This document shows, in pieces, positions 41,544 to 49,774 of a stretch of DNA of 64,000 bases (positions are counted from its first letter, which is position 1; each line of letters begins with the position of its first letter). Origin of the DNA: Paractinoplanes atraurantiacus (GTDB lineage Bacteria; Actinomycetota; Actinomycetes; Mycobacteriales; Micromonosporaceae); NCBI RefSeq assembly GCF_900215205.1, contig NZ_OBDY01000007.1, positions 124,001 to 188,000 of the forward strand, written 5' to 3'. The position numbers and the translations under genes were made by a program. The notes under the pieces were generated by a model that worked only from the letters and a program-made list of their open reading frames with translations, did not search any database and was not told the origin of the DNA.

Positions 41544-42041
41544 ATGGACCGCTTCCGTGACACCGGCGCCCGCCTGTGGCACTACGGCGACGACATCCTC
41601 GTCCACTGCCCGGCATGCGACAGCCCCGCCACCGTGCGACCCGCCGACGGCTCCCGAATCCAGCGCCGACTCACATGCACCCACTGCGCCCACACGGCGA
41701 CGTGGAACGCGCCGCGGCACGGCGCCGGGCACCTCCTGCCACATCTGAGCGGCCCGAACGACCCCTACTTCAAGCTGCCACTGTGGCTGCGCACTGACTT
41801 CCGTGGGCACACGCTGTGGGCCTACAACGCGGCCCACCTCGCACTGCTCCAGCAGTATCTGGCCGCCACGCTGCGCGAACGAGCCCGAATCCTGTCCAGC
41901 TGCGACATGAGCCTGCTCGAACAGCTACCGGCGTGGCTGAAGGCCGCCAAACACCGAACCGCCCTGCTCAAAGCCACCCATGTCCTGCAATCACAGCTCG
42001 CCGCAGGGGGAGTGGCCCCTCAAACCGGACATAGCGCGTAA
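41544..42041 (+). CDS. TFIIB-type zinc-ribbon protein
   Basis: A 165-residue protein with a four-Cys zinc ribbon (CPAC at residues 22-25, CTHC at 45-48), then YFKLPLWLRTDFRGHTLWAYNA and a helical tail (LLQQYLAATLRERARILSS). Common in actinobacteria, function unknown; may bind nucleic acid or protein. TACCAT (41530-41535) is 8 nt upstream of the ATG with no Shine-Dalgarno sequence, suggesting a leaderless mRNA. Confidence 0.82.
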   Translation: MDRFRDTGARLWHYGDDILVHCPACDSPATVRPADGSRIQRRLTCTHCAHTATWNAPRHGAGHLLPHLSGPNDPYFKLPLWLRTDFRGHTLWAYNAAHLALLQQYLAATLRERARILSSCDMSLLEQLPAWLKAAKHRTALLKATHVLQSQLAAGGVAPQTGHSA

Positions 42042-42970
42042 ATAGAGTGCGAGCCCCGACGCCGACGGGCAGGGCGCCCGACAAAACGCGGCGCTGCGTC
42101 CGGTAGTGCACGAGCGAACCGCACCCGACAGCCGCGACGAGTGTTCAAAGCGCGGCTCTGGTCTGCGAATCGCATCCAGCGGCGGCGTAGTGGCAGCTGA
42201 AGGCGCACGCGGCGACGGCTGGGGAAAATGCCGCCACGGCGTCGCGCTGACGGAGCTCGACCCAGCCAGGAGCGCCGATGCGCGAGCCGCCACGCCGATG
42301 GCGACATCCGTGATGGGCGAACCCCAAGGGCGGCGCCGATTCCTGAGTGAGCGGCGCGGGTTGGCGGCGAAGTTAGAGCACGAGCAGCGGCGGCAACGCC
42401 GAAAATCGCGCTCAACCAGCCCCGAATCCATCGACGATCTCCCAGGTCGATAGTTGACGTTATGTCGAGTAGACGGATTTTGGACTCTCCCCGGGGGCAA
42501 TCCAACGCGCGTCGATGCCGGCGGCGACACCCCGCGATGACCGAACCCAAGGGCTTGATCTTTGGAGTGCAGGCCCCGCCCTCCCTTGGGGGCCCCCCGT
42601 CCTGACCCATTTTGACGGAGGCGCACTAGATCATGTCCGCGCCTGTGGACGAACTCACGGCCTGTGGAAACCGGAAGCCGACGACGGGCTCAGTGCTAAC
42701 GGCGGCGCGCGCCGCCGCAGAGTCCAGCTAGTTCGATGTCGGCGGCCCACAGTTTCCGGCTAGTGCATGTCGGTGCGCGCTTCAGCCACGCGGCCGCCTC
42801 AGGCTCGGCCCCATCGGGCGCACCGAATGCAGCAGACGGTGCCCTACCCCGCCGCGCCCGTGCTGTTGCCCGCGCATTGCCAAGACAAGATCGGCCGCGC
42901 AGGGCGCTCAGCTGCGACGATCCGGAAATTTCGCAATCGGGCGCCTCTGTCGCTTTTAGCGTGAATCATG
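42042..42970. other. 930-bp non-coding gap before the tyrosine recombinase gene
   Basis: No open frame here shows the window's codon bias, and composition is more even than in the genes. A stem (CCCAAGGG at 42546-42553, CCCTTGGG at 42583-42590) could form a hairpin. Imperfect direct repeats CTAGTTCGATGTCGG and CTAGTGCATGTCGG occur near 42729 and 42761. It may hold remnants of an integrated element or an attachment region for the adjacent recombinase; not shown. Confidence 0.45.
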
Positions 42971-42976
42971 GATAAT
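42971..42976 (+). promoter_or_regulatory. -10 element GATAAT of the recombinase gene
   Basis: GATAAT lies 7 nt before the ATG at 42984, within an AT-rich patch unusual for this region. The arrangement indicates a leaderless transcript starting at that ATG rather than the in-frame ATG at 42975. Confidence 0.55.
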
Positions 42977-42983
42977 GTCTCAT

Positions 42984-43940
42984 ATGCAGCAAAACCAAGA
43001 CTTTCCGGTCAAGGAGCTCATCGACGACTTCCTGGCCGCCCGGGCCACGCGGAAGCCTTCGGTGCACACCTTGAAGGCGTACGAGCGGGACCTGGGTTTG
43101 ATCGCCGGTTTGATCGGCGACGCGGGCGTCACTCTCAGTGACCTCTCCCCTCGTGCGCTGCGGGCCGCCTTCGCCAAGTTCGCCGGTGAGCGGGCCCCCG
43201 CCTCGGTCGCCCGGGCCTGGTCGTCGTGGAACGCGTTCTTCACGTTTCTGGTGACCGAGCAGGTGGTGGCGGGCAATCCCATGTCGGCCGTCGACAAGCC
43301 GCGGCTGGCCGCCCACTCCCCTAAGCCGCTGCGCGGTGAGGACACTCCTGAGCAGCTTCTCGACGCTGTCAGCCGGGCCGATGAGCGGCAGCGCCATCCG
43401 TGGCCGGAGCGGGATCTCGTCGTGCTGGCGCTGGCTCTGTGTGCCGGTTTGCGGCTGTCCGAGCTGCTGGCGTTGCGGATCGGCTCGGTAATGGGGCGTG
43501 ACGGTGAGCGGTGGGTGGAGGTGGCCGGTAAGGGTGGCCGGCCTCGTAGTGTGCCGATCGAGCCGGAGCTGGACGCGGTCGTGGATCGGTATGTGGACAG
43601 CCGGCGGGTGCGGTTCGGGCGGGCCGACGCGGATGAGCCGATGCTGGTGGATCGGCGTGGGGCGCCGTTGCAGCGCGGTGGGCTGCAGTATCTGGTGCAG
43701 TCCTGCTACAAGCGGGCGGGGATCAATGATCGGGTGCCGCGGGGTGCTCAGTTGCATGCTTTGCGGCATACGTTCGCGACGCGGCTGGCCGAGGACGGTG
43801 CGAACGCGTCGGAGATCATGCGGTTGCTGGGGCATGCGTCGCTGGCGACGTCGCAGAACTACATCGAGGTGACGGCGGCGCAGCAGCGCGCGGCGGTGCG
43901 GGCTAATCGCACCAACCGCGCGCTGCGGGGGCTCGGGTGA
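42984..43940 (+). CDS. tyrosine recombinase (XerC/D-like integrase)
   Basis: A 318-residue tyrosine recombinase with an N-terminal SAM-like core-binding domain (VKELIDDFLAARATRK, AYERDLGLIAGLIG) and a C-terminal catalytic domain: Arg in LCAGLRLSELLALR, Lys in VAGKGGRPRSVPI, HxxR in LHALRHTFATRL, then LLGHASLATSQNYIEVT with His and nucleophile Tyr. All catalytic residues are present. No excisionase, replication gene or phage gene lies nearby, so it may be an orphan Xer-like enzyme or the remnant of an element. Confidence 0.93.
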   Translation: MQQNQDFPVKELIDDFLAARATRKPSVHTLKAYERDLGLIAGLIGDAGVTLSDLSPRALRAAFAKFAGERAPASVARAWSSWNAFFTFLVTEQVVAGNPMSAVDKPRLAAHSPKPLRGEDTPEQLLDAVSRADERQRHPWPERDLVVLALALCAGLRLSELLALRIGSVMGRDGERWVEVAGKGGRPRSVPIEPELDAVVDRYVDSRRVRFGRADADEPMLVDRRGAPLQRGGLQYLVQSCYKRAGINDRVPRGAQLHALRHTFATRLAEDGANASEIMRLLGHASLATSQNYIEVTAAQQRAAVRANRTNRALRGLG

Positions 43941-43944
43941 GAAA

Positions 43945-44367
43945 TCAGGCGACGGTCAGCGCTACCTCGACGTTGCCGCGGGTGGCGTTGGAGTACGGGC
44001 AGACCTGGTGGGCGGCCTCGAGCAGGGCGCGGGCCTGGTCTTCCTCGACGCCGGGGATCTCGGCTTCGATGCTGACGTTGAGGACGAAGCCGGGGCCGTC
44101 GGTCTTGGGGGCGACGCCGACGTCGATGGTGATGGCGGTGTCGGTGAGGGTGATCTTCTGGGCGCGGGCGACGAGTTTGAGGGCGCTGTGGAAGCAGGCG
44201 GCGTAGCCGGCGGCGAAGAGTTGCTCGGGGTTGGTGAGGGCGCCGCCGGGGCCGCCCATCTCCTTGGGGACGGCGAGGTCGAAGTCGAGGACGCCGTCGC
44301 TGGAGCGGACGTGTCCGTTGCGGCCGTCGCCGGTGGCGGTGGCGGAGGCGGTGTAGATCGCCGACAT
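43945..44367 (-). CDS. ohr: organic hydroperoxide resistance protein Ohr
   Basis: A 140-residue Ohr/OsmC-fold thiol peroxidase that reduces organic hydroperoxides. NPEQLFAAGYAACFHSALKL contains the first catalytic Cys, and AHQVCPYSNATRGN the second. The N-terminal half is the usual strand-rich dimerisation part (TATGDGRNGHVRSSDG). Downstream of ohrR with a 14-bp gap, so co-transcribed. Confidence 0.95.
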   Translation of the reverse strand: MSAIYTASATATGDGRNGHVRSSDGVLDFDLAVPKEMGGPGGALTNPEQLFAAGYAACFHSALKLVARAQKITLTDTAITIDVGVAPKTDGPGFVLNVSIEAEIPGVEEDQARALLEAAHQVCPYSNATRGNVEVALTVA

Positions 44368-44381
44368 GTGGTGCCTTTCTC

Positions 44382-44810
44382 TCAGAGGGTGGTGGAGGCC
44401 CGGACTTTGCCGAGCAGGTGGTGCAGTTGGGCGAATTCGTCGTCGGTGAGGTCGACGGCGCAGGCGACCTGTGCGGGCAGGTCGGCTGCTTTGGTGCGCA
44501 GTGCTGATCCTTGCTCGGTGAGGTGGATGACGACGGTGCGTTCGTCTTCTGTCCCCCGCGTACGGCGGACGTGTCCCTGGTTTTCGAGTCTTTTGAGCAG
44601 TGGGGACAGGGTGCCGCTGTCGAGGTCGAGGATGGTGCCGAGCTCGCGGACGGTGGTGGGGCCGCGGTGCCAGAGCACGCGCAGGGCGAGGTATTGGGGG
44701 TAGGTCAGTCCGAGGGTGTCGAGCGTGGGCCGGTAGATGGCGGTCATGGCGCGGCTGGCGGCGTAGAGCTGGAAGCACACCATCTGCTCGAGTCCGGTGG
44801 GTTCGACCAT
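44382..44810 (-). CDS. ohrR: OhrR, peroxide-sensing MarR-family repressor
   Basis: A 142-residue MarR protein of the OhrR class. The redox Cys is in EQMVCFQLYAASRAM near the N-terminus, followed by YRPTLDTLGLTYPQYLALRV and a winged helix (VRELGTILDLDSGTLSPLLKR, VRRTRGTEDERTVVIHLTEQG). Oxidation of the Cys by organic peroxide releases DNA. ATG at 44810 is preferred over an in-frame TTG at 44831, which lies inside the operator. Operator at 44825-44845. Confidence 0.94.
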   Translation of the reverse strand: MVEPTGLEQMVCFQLYAASRAMTAIYRPTLDTLGLTYPQYLALRVLWHRGPTTVRELGTILDLDSGTLSPLLKRLENQGHVRRTRGTEDERTVVIHLTEQGSALRTKAADLPAQVACAVDLTDDEFAQLHHLLGKVRASTTL

Positions 44811-44824
44811 GCGAGAAACGGTAG

Positions 44825-44845
44825 TGCGCAATTAAGTTGTGCGCA
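44825..44845. promoter_or_regulatory. OhrR operator
   Basis: CAATTAAGTTG (44829-44839) matches the OhrR core CAATT-N-AATTG with one change and is flanked on both sides by TGCGCA. It lies 15-35 bp upstream of the ohrR start and also faces the divergent GNAT gene. A clear autoregulatory site. Confidence 0.7.
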
Positions 44846-44882
44846 ACTAGAAAGGGCGGCCACGCTGTGTGATCATCGGCGC

Positions 44883-45395
44883 GTGCCGGATATCCGTTTC
44901 GTACAGCTCTCCCCCGCCGCGCTGGCCGCTCTGGTCGACGGCGACCTGGAGACCGCCAGCGCCGAGGCGGGGCAGCCGCTGAGTCAGTACCTCGTGGACG
45001 AGGCCTGGCTGTGGCGGGTGCGCCTCGACGACATCGCCAAGAACCCGGAGGCCGCGCAGTGGATCGCGCGGGCCGCGGTCGTCGACGGCGTGGTGGTCGG
45101 TCACGGCGGTTTCCACGGGCCGCCGGACGCCGACGGGGTGGTCGAGGTGGCGTACTCGGTCGACCCGGAGCACCGCCGCCGGGGCTATGCCAAGGCGATG
45201 TTGCGGGCGCTGCTGGAGCGGGCGGCGGCGGAGCCGGGAGTGACGGCCGTACGGGCGAGCATCCGGCCCGACAACGTGGGGTCGAAGGCGACGATCGCCG
45301 GGTTCGGCTTCAAGAAGGTCGGCGAGCAGTGGGATCCGGAGGACGGCCTGGAGGACGTCTACCTACGGCCGGTCGAGGTGCACGAGCAGGGGTAG
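44883..45395 (+). CDS. GNAT-family N-acetyltransferase
   Basis: A 170-residue GNAT: IRFVQLSPAALAALVDGDLE at the start, VEVAYSVDPEHRRRGYAKAM as acetyl-CoA loop, ASIRPDNVGSKATIAGFGF as motif B. GTG start at 44883 has GATCAT 7 nt upstream. Divergent from ohrR. The 3' end overlaps the convergent endonuclease/phosphatase-family gene by 33 bp. Confidence 0.9.
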   Translation: MPDIRFVQLSPAALAALVDGDLETASAEAGQPLSQYLVDEAWLWRVRLDDIAKNPEAAQWIARAAVVDGVVVGHGGFHGPPDADGVVEVAYSVDPEHRRRGYAKAMLRALLERAAAEPGVTAVRASIRPDNVGSKATIAGFGFKKVGEQWDPEDGLEDVYLRPVEVHEQG

Positions 45396-46139
45396 GTGGT
45401 CGGAGATGTCGGCGCGCGGGGTGGCGACCTGCACGACGCGACCCAGCGCGGGGAGATCGCGGGGGTGGGCCAGGATGTGGTCGAGCTGGGCTCGCGGGGA
45501 AAATGACGGAAATGTCGGCTTCGAGGCGAGAGAGCGCCAGCCGGTGACCGCTCGCACGGGTCGCGCCGGCATATTCAAGTCGCCCAGCAAGACGCGTGGC
45601 CCCGGCAACGTGCGGAGCGCCCGCACGGCATGTCGTAATTGTCGAATATTCCACCCCGGGACGAATGACAGGTGAGTGGTCGCGACCGTCAGAGCTCCCT
45701 GCGGAGTTTCCACAACAGCGGCCAGCAACACGCGCGGCTCGTCCTTCAGCAGCCGCAGCCCGTTCTCCGGGTCGTAGAGCGGTGACCGGATCGGCGCCGC
45801 CGGCAGCGCGGTGATCTGCCAGCGGGTCACGGGGAAACGGCTGACCAGGGCGATGCCGTACAGCGGATGGGCGTTGTCGTCGTCGCTGCGCCACGGCTGC
45901 CACTGCTCCCCCGGCGTGCCCACCACGGCGGCCGCGAAGCGGTGGACCGTGGCTCCCATGGCCTCGGCGGCCACGGCGGTCAGGTCGAGCAGGCCGCTGC
46001 GGGGCTGGGCCTTGTCGACCTCCTGCAGGCCCAGGACGTCGGCGTCGAGTCGTTCGACGGCGGCGGCGACGCGGTCGGCGTGTACCGTGCCGTCGGACAG
46101 TGATCGTCCGTGCAGCAGGTTGAAGGTGGCCAGGCGCAC
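45363..46139 (-). CDS. endonuclease/exonuclease/phosphatase-family protein
   Basis: A 258-residue EEP-fold protein. TFNLLHG (metal Asn), VLGLQEVDK (metal Glu), VATTHLSFVPGW (His), VLLGDLNMPA (D-x-N), AQLDHILAH and ISDHLPLL (final D-H) all appear in order. Members cut DNA or RNA, or hydrolyse phosphoesters or sphingomyelin. No secretion signal, so probably cytoplasmic. The start is GTG at 46139. Confidence 0.92.
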   Translation of the reverse strand: MRLATFNLLHGRSLSDGTVHADRVAAAVERLDADVLGLQEVDKAQPRSGLLDLTAVAAEAMGATVHRFAAAVVGTPGEQWQPWRSDDDNAHPLYGIALVSRFPVTRWQITALPAAPIRSPLYDPENGLRLLKDEPRVLLAAVVETPQGALTVATTHLSFVPGWNIRQLRHAVRALRTLPGPRVLLGDLNMPARPVRAVTGWRSLASKPTFPSFSPRAQLDHILAHPRDLPALGRVVQVATPRADISDHLPLLVHLDRP

Positions 46140-46171
46140 GATTACGAACCCTAGCCAACGAGGAGCCCGCG

Positions 46172-46261
46172 GTGTTCATCAAGATGCTCTGCTGCTCGAT
46201 GATGATCTTTATCGCACTGGGGTCGTTCGGGATCTGGCTGCGGCGCCGGCGCGACAGATAA
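46172..46261 (+). CDS. 29-residue single-span membrane peptide
   Basis: A GTG at 46172 preceded by AGGAG with 6-nt spacing starts a 29-residue peptide: a Met/Phe/Ile/Leu-rich membrane helix (MFIKMLCCSMMIFIALGSFG) then IWLRRRRDR, an ideal basic stop-transfer end for an inside-facing C-terminus. Its TAA shares the final A with the ATG of the next gene (TAATG), so it is coupled to it. Third positions mix, as in many small proteins. Could regulate or anchor the UPF0303 protein; that is a guess. Confidence 0.6.
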   Translation: MFIKMLCCSMMIFIALGSFGIWLRRRRDR

Positions 46262-46734
46262 TGCTGCGCATGAGTGACGATCTGATCGGCCGGCTGGAGC
46301 AGCAGGAACGCGACCTGGTGTTCACGCGTTTCGACAACACCGACGCGTGGCGCCTGGGCAGTCTGCTCGTGGCGAAGGCGACCGGGAAAGACCTGCCGGT
46401 GGCGATCGACATCCGCCGGGGCACGCAGCAGCTGTTCCACGCGGCGCTGCCGGGCAGTGTCGCCGACAACGACACGTGGATCGATCGCAAGGTGCGGGTG
46501 GTGCAGCGGTACGGGGCGTCGTCGTACCTGGTGGGCCGCCGGCTGGCCGCGAAGGGTCAGCAGCTGGACGCGGGCATGGGGGTGGAGCCGGCCCTGTACG
46601 CGGCGCACGGCGGGGCGTTCCCGATCCGGATCAAGGATGTCGGTGTGGTCGGTGTGGTGACCGTTTCCGGTCTGCCGCAGGCCGACGATCACGCCCTGGT
46701 GGTCGAGGCCGTCCGGGAGTTCCTTTCGCTCTGA
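46261..46734 (+). CDS. UPF0303/DUF336-type (HbpS/GlcG-like) protein
   Basis: A 157-residue protein with the UPF0303 blocks: DLVFTRFDNTDAWRLGSLLV, VAIDIRRGTQQLFHAALPGS, ADNDTWIDRKVRVVQRYGAS, and HGGAFPIRIKDVGVVGVVTVSGLPQADDH (in parts). The GlcG/HbpS fold can bind haem or flavin-like ligands; the function of UPF0303 is unclear. ATG 46261 overlaps the stop of a 29-residue membrane peptide; ATG 46270 is another option. Confidence 0.85.
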   Translation: MLRMSDDLIGRLEQQERDLVFTRFDNTDAWRLGSLLVAKATGKDLPVAIDIRRGTQQLFHAALPGSVADNDTWIDRKVRVVQRYGASSYLVGRRLAAKGQQLDAGMGVEPALYAAHGGAFPIRIKDVGVVGVVTVSGLPQADDHALVVEAVREFLSL

Positions 46735-46783
46735 GCGATGAAACCTTCCCCTGCCGAGGGCCGGGTGGGCAGAGTCGCGGTTC

Positions 46784-47743
46784 ATGAAGGTCTTGGTTCT
46801 TGGGGGTACGGGGTTCGCGGGGCGAGCGGTCGCCGAGGAGGCCGCCCGCCGCGGCGACGAGGTGACGCTGTTCAACCGGGGGCGGCGCGGCGATGCCTCG
46901 CTGGTCGGCGACCGGCTCGCTCCGGCTGGGTTGAGCGCGCTGGAGTCGGGCGAGTGGGACGCGGTGGTCGACACGTGGTCGGCCGAGGGTGAGGCGGTGC
47001 GGCGCACGGCGGAGCTGCTGCGCGGGCGGGCCGGGCATTACACGTACGTCTCGAGCCGCTCGGTTTATCGGTGGCTGGCGCCGGGTCCGCTGACCGAGGC
47101 GGCGCCGCTGGTCGATCAGAGCGAGCAGGGGTACGCCGGGGACAAGCTGCGCGGTGAGATCGGTGCGGCCGCGTTCGGCGGGCCGGTGCTGCTGGCCCGG
47201 GCCGGGCTGATCCTGGGCCCGTACGAGGATGTCGGGCGGCTGCCGTGGTGGCTCAACCGGATCGCCCGCGGCGGGCCGGCGCTCGCCCCGGGGCCGCGGG
47301 AGCTGCCGTTGCAGTTGATCGACGTGCGGGATCTGGCCGCGTTCGTGCTCGACGCGGCCGCCCGGCGGCTGGACGGGCCGTTCAACGTGGTCAGCGAGCC
47401 CGGGCACACCACGATGGGTGAGCTGCTCGATCTCGCGAACGAGGCCACCGGCGGGAACGCCGAGCTGCGCTGGACCGACCCCGAGGTGATCGTGAAGAAG
47501 GGGGTGGAGCCGTGGACGCAGCTGCCGATCTGGTTCCCGCCGGGCCCGGAGCACGAGTTCATGAACACTGCCGGCGTGGGCAAGGCGGTGGGCGCCGGGT
47601 TGCGCTGCCGGCCCGTACGGGAAACCGTCTTTGACACGTGGTCCTGGCTGCAGAGCCTCGGGCAGCAGGCGCCGCAGCGCGACGACCGGCCCCGGGTGGG
47701 CCTGGACCCGGCCGTCGAGCGGGAGTTACTCGCCGAGCAGTGA
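46784..47743 (+). CDS. NAD-dependent epimerase/dehydratase (extended SDR-like)
   Basis: A 319-residue protein with the Rossmann GxxGxxG motif VLVLGGTGFAGRAVAEEA at the N-terminus, a Ser/Tyr region YTYVSSRSVYRW (SxxxY but no Lys spacing of classical SDRs; the K follows in YAGDKLRGE), and substrate-loop segments LQLIDVRDLAAFVLDAA and FNVVSEPGHTTMGELL. Closely resembles SDRs annotated as reductases of unknown substrate. Converges with the threonine dehydratase gene with an 18-bp overlap. Confidence 0.9.
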   Translation: MKVLVLGGTGFAGRAVAEEAARRGDEVTLFNRGRRGDASLVGDRLAPAGLSALESGEWDAVVDTWSAEGEAVRRTAELLRGRAGHYTYVSSRSVYRWLAPGPLTEAAPLVDQSEQGYAGDKLRGEIGAAAFGGPVLLARAGLILGPYEDVGRLPWWLNRIARGGPALAPGPRELPLQLIDVRDLAAFVLDAAARRLDGPFNVVSEPGHTTMGELLDLANEATGGNAELRWTDPEVIVKKGVEPWTQLPIWFPPGPEHEFMNTAGVGKAVGAGLRCRPVRETVFDTWSWLQSLGQQAPQRDDRPRVGLDPAVERELLAEQ

Positions 47744-48679
47744 GGCCAGGCGGGCCGCGCCGACGTTGCCGCCGGAGACGATGACGCCGATGCGGGCCGG
47801 CGGCGGGTCGAGGCGCCCGGCGAGCAGTGCGGCCAGGCCGCTGGCCCCGCTGGGCTCCATGACCTGCTTGAGGCGGTCGACGGCGAAGCGCAGGGCGTCG
47901 CGCAGCTCGTCGTCGCTGACCAGCACGATGCGGTCGACGAGATCTTTGTTGATGGAGAAGGTGAGCTCGCCGGGTACGGGGGCGGCCTGCCCGTCGGCGA
48001 TGGTGCGCGGCACGGGAATGGTGACCCGCTCCCCCGCCTCCAGGGACCGTTTGGTGTCGTCGCCCTCGGCCGGTTCGACGCCGATGACCTCGATGCCGGG
48101 GTGCAGGCCCTTGGCGGCGACGGCGCTGCCGGCGATCAGCCCGCCCCCGCCGACCGGCACGACGATCGCGTCGAGCGGGCCGGCCTCGTCGAGCAGTTCG
48201 AGGGCGGCGGTGCCCTGCCCGGCGATGACGTGCGGGTGCTCGTAGGGCGGGATCAGGGCCAGTCCGCGGTCCTCGGCGAGCTTGTTGCCGATGGCGACCC
48301 GGTCCTCGCTGTACCGGTCGTAGGTGATGATCTCGGCGCCGTACTCGCGGACCGCGTCGAGTTTCGAGGCCGGGGTGTCGGCCGGCATGATGATCACGGC
48401 GGTGGAACCGAGCTCACGGGCGGACAGGGCGACGGCCTGCGCGTGGTTGCCCGACGAGTAGGCGGCGATGCCCCGGGCCAGCTGCTCCGGCGACAGTTGG
48501 GCGATGGCGTTGTAGGCGCCGCGGAACTTGAACGCGCCGATGCGCTGCAGGTTCTCCGCCTTCAGGAACACTTCGGCGCCGACGCGGGCGTCCAGCGTCC
48601 GCGAGTGGATGACCGGGGTGCGGTGGGCGACCCCGTCGATGCGCTTGGCGGCTTCGCGGATGTCCTGCAAGGTGAGCAT
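47726..48679 (-). CDS. catabolic threonine/serine dehydratase (PLP)
   Basis: A 317-residue fold-type II PLP enzyme without an ACT domain, so the unregulated (TdcB or serine-racemase-like) form. IGAFKFRGAYNAI has the PLP Lys, YSSGNHAQAVALSA the substrate loop, VVPVGGGGLIAG the phosphate loop, and VIVSGGNVGAARLA the C-terminal end. Converts threonine to 2-oxobutanoate and ammonia, or acts on serine. Divergent from the protease/STAND operon. Confidence 0.93.
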   Translation of the reverse strand: MLTLQDIREAAKRIDGVAHRTPVIHSRTLDARVGAEVFLKAENLQRIGAFKFRGAYNAIAQLSPEQLARGIAAYSSGNHAQAVALSARELGSTAVIIMPADTPASKLDAVREYGAEIITYDRYSEDRVAIGNKLAEDRGLALIPPYEHPHVIAGQGTAALELLDEAGPLDAIVVPVGGGGLIAGSAVAAKGLHPGIEVIGVEPAEGDDTKRSLEAGERVTIPVPRTIADGQAAPVPGELTFSINKDLVDRIVLVSDDELRDALRFAVDRLKQVMEPSGASGLAALLAGRLDPPPARIGVIVSGGNVGAARLASLLGE

Positions 48680-48754
48680 GACGCCGATCTTAGTGACCGG
48701 GTGAAAAACGGTTGAACTGCCGATACCCGACTGCCCGGCGGACCGTGGCCGCCG

Positions 48755-48760
48755 TAGGGT
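48755..48760 (+). promoter_or_regulatory. -10 element TAGGGT of the protease/STAND operon
   Basis: TAGGGT matches TANNNT and ends 6 nt before the GTG at 48767, with no Shine-Dalgarno sequence between. Implies a leaderless operon transcript. Confidence 0.45.
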
Positions 48761-48766
48761 CCGCTC

Positions 48767-49771
48767 GTGGACTACCGGTTCCTGCTCGCCGACCGCGGCA
48801 CCCGCGAGGAGTTCCTGGCCCGCTACGACGAGCTGGCCGCGACCTTCGCCGCCGGGCGCGGCGGCCCGGAAGCGCTGGAGGGTGGCGTCTCCTTCGGTGA
48901 CCCGGCCGAGGCGGTCAAGGTGGTCACCGAGGGGGTGGACGCGCCGCTCGACCCGGGCATGGAGGCCATCATCGAGCGGTTCACCCGGCCCGTGCAACTG
49001 GTGCAGCACGGCTCGTTCCGGCCCCCGGCCGACGGGTTCCCGCAGGCCGAGCTGGTGATCGGCGAGCTCGAGCAGGCGCGGGCGCCGCTGGAGTCGGCCA
49101 TTCCCAGCTCCGGGCGGGTCGACCTGCGCAACCACCGCAAGACCTGGGCCGGCACCGGCTGGGTGGTCGGCGACCGGCTGGTGGTGACCAACCGGCACGT
49201 GGCCGAGGAGTTCGCCCGCCCCGACGGCGCCGGTTTCGTGTTCCGCGAGCCGGTGCGCGGGCGGCGGGCGCAGGCCACCATGGACTGGCGGCAGGAACAC
49301 GACATCACCGCCGAGTCCCGGTTCCGGGTCGAGCGGGTGCTGTGGATCGAGCCGGAACCGTCGCACGACGTGGCTCTGCTGCGGGTCACCGAGACCGGCG
49401 AGGACGGCGAGCCGTGCCCGCCGCCGATCGGCCTGCTCAGCGCCGACGAGCTCGACGGGCTCGGCGTCGGCGGCTGGATCGGGGTGATCGGCTACCCGGC
49501 CCGCGACAGCCGCAACGACCTCGGCGACCAGCAGCGGCTCTTCGACGGGATCTTCGACGTCAAACGGCTGGCCCCGGGCCGGATCACCGGACTGCACCCG
49601 GCGATGGTGCGGCACGACGCGACCACGCTCGGCGGCAACTCCGGCTCGGCGCTGGTCGACTTCCGCACCGGCAAGGCGGCCGCCCTGCACTTCGGTGGCA
49701 TCCAGGGCGACGCGAACTGCGCGGTGCCGGCTCCCGCCCTCGCCCGCATCATCGCCGAGCGTGCGAGCTGA
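48767..49771 (+). CDS. trypsin-like serine protease of a STAND-linked operon
   Basis: A 334-residue protein. A helical N-terminus (1-115) precedes a trypsin/S1-fold domain with the full triad: His144 in VVTNRHVAEEF, Asp201 in SHDVALLRV, Ser292 in TTLGGNSGSALV. No signal peptide, so the protease is cytoplasmic and would cut intracellular targets. GTG start. Followed 3 bp later by a second protease gene and then a STAND gene, so it is probably an effector. Trypsin-like effectors in such operons are known from comparative studies of conflict systems. Confidence 0.9.
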   Translation: MDYRFLLADRGTREEFLARYDELAATFAAGRGGPEALEGGVSFGDPAEAVKVVTEGVDAPLDPGMEAIIERFTRPVQLVQHGSFRPPADGFPQAELVIGELEQARAPLESAIPSSGRVDLRNHRKTWAGTGWVVGDRLVVTNRHVAEEFARPDGAGFVFREPVRGRRAQATMDWRQEHDITAESRFRVERVLWIEPEPSHDVALLRVTETGEDGEPCPPPIGLLSADELDGLGVGGWIGVIGYPARDSRNDLGDQQRLFDGIFDVKRLAPGRITGLHPAMVRHDATTLGGNSGSALVDFRTGKAAALHFGGIQGDANCAVPAPALARIIAERAS

Positions 49772-49774
49772 CCC

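Noticed and set aside
42106..42453. 115-residue open frame in the gap before the recombinase
   Set aside because: Codon bias is unlike neighbouring genes, there is no ribosome site or family resemblance, and stops in related frames suggest chance.
42955..42970. TTAGCGTGAATCATGG, also at 61545-61560, as an attachment-site pair
   Set aside because: A 16-bp match recurring once in 64 kb is near chance expectation, and at 61557 it coincides with a -10/start codon arrangement, so promoter convergence is simpler.
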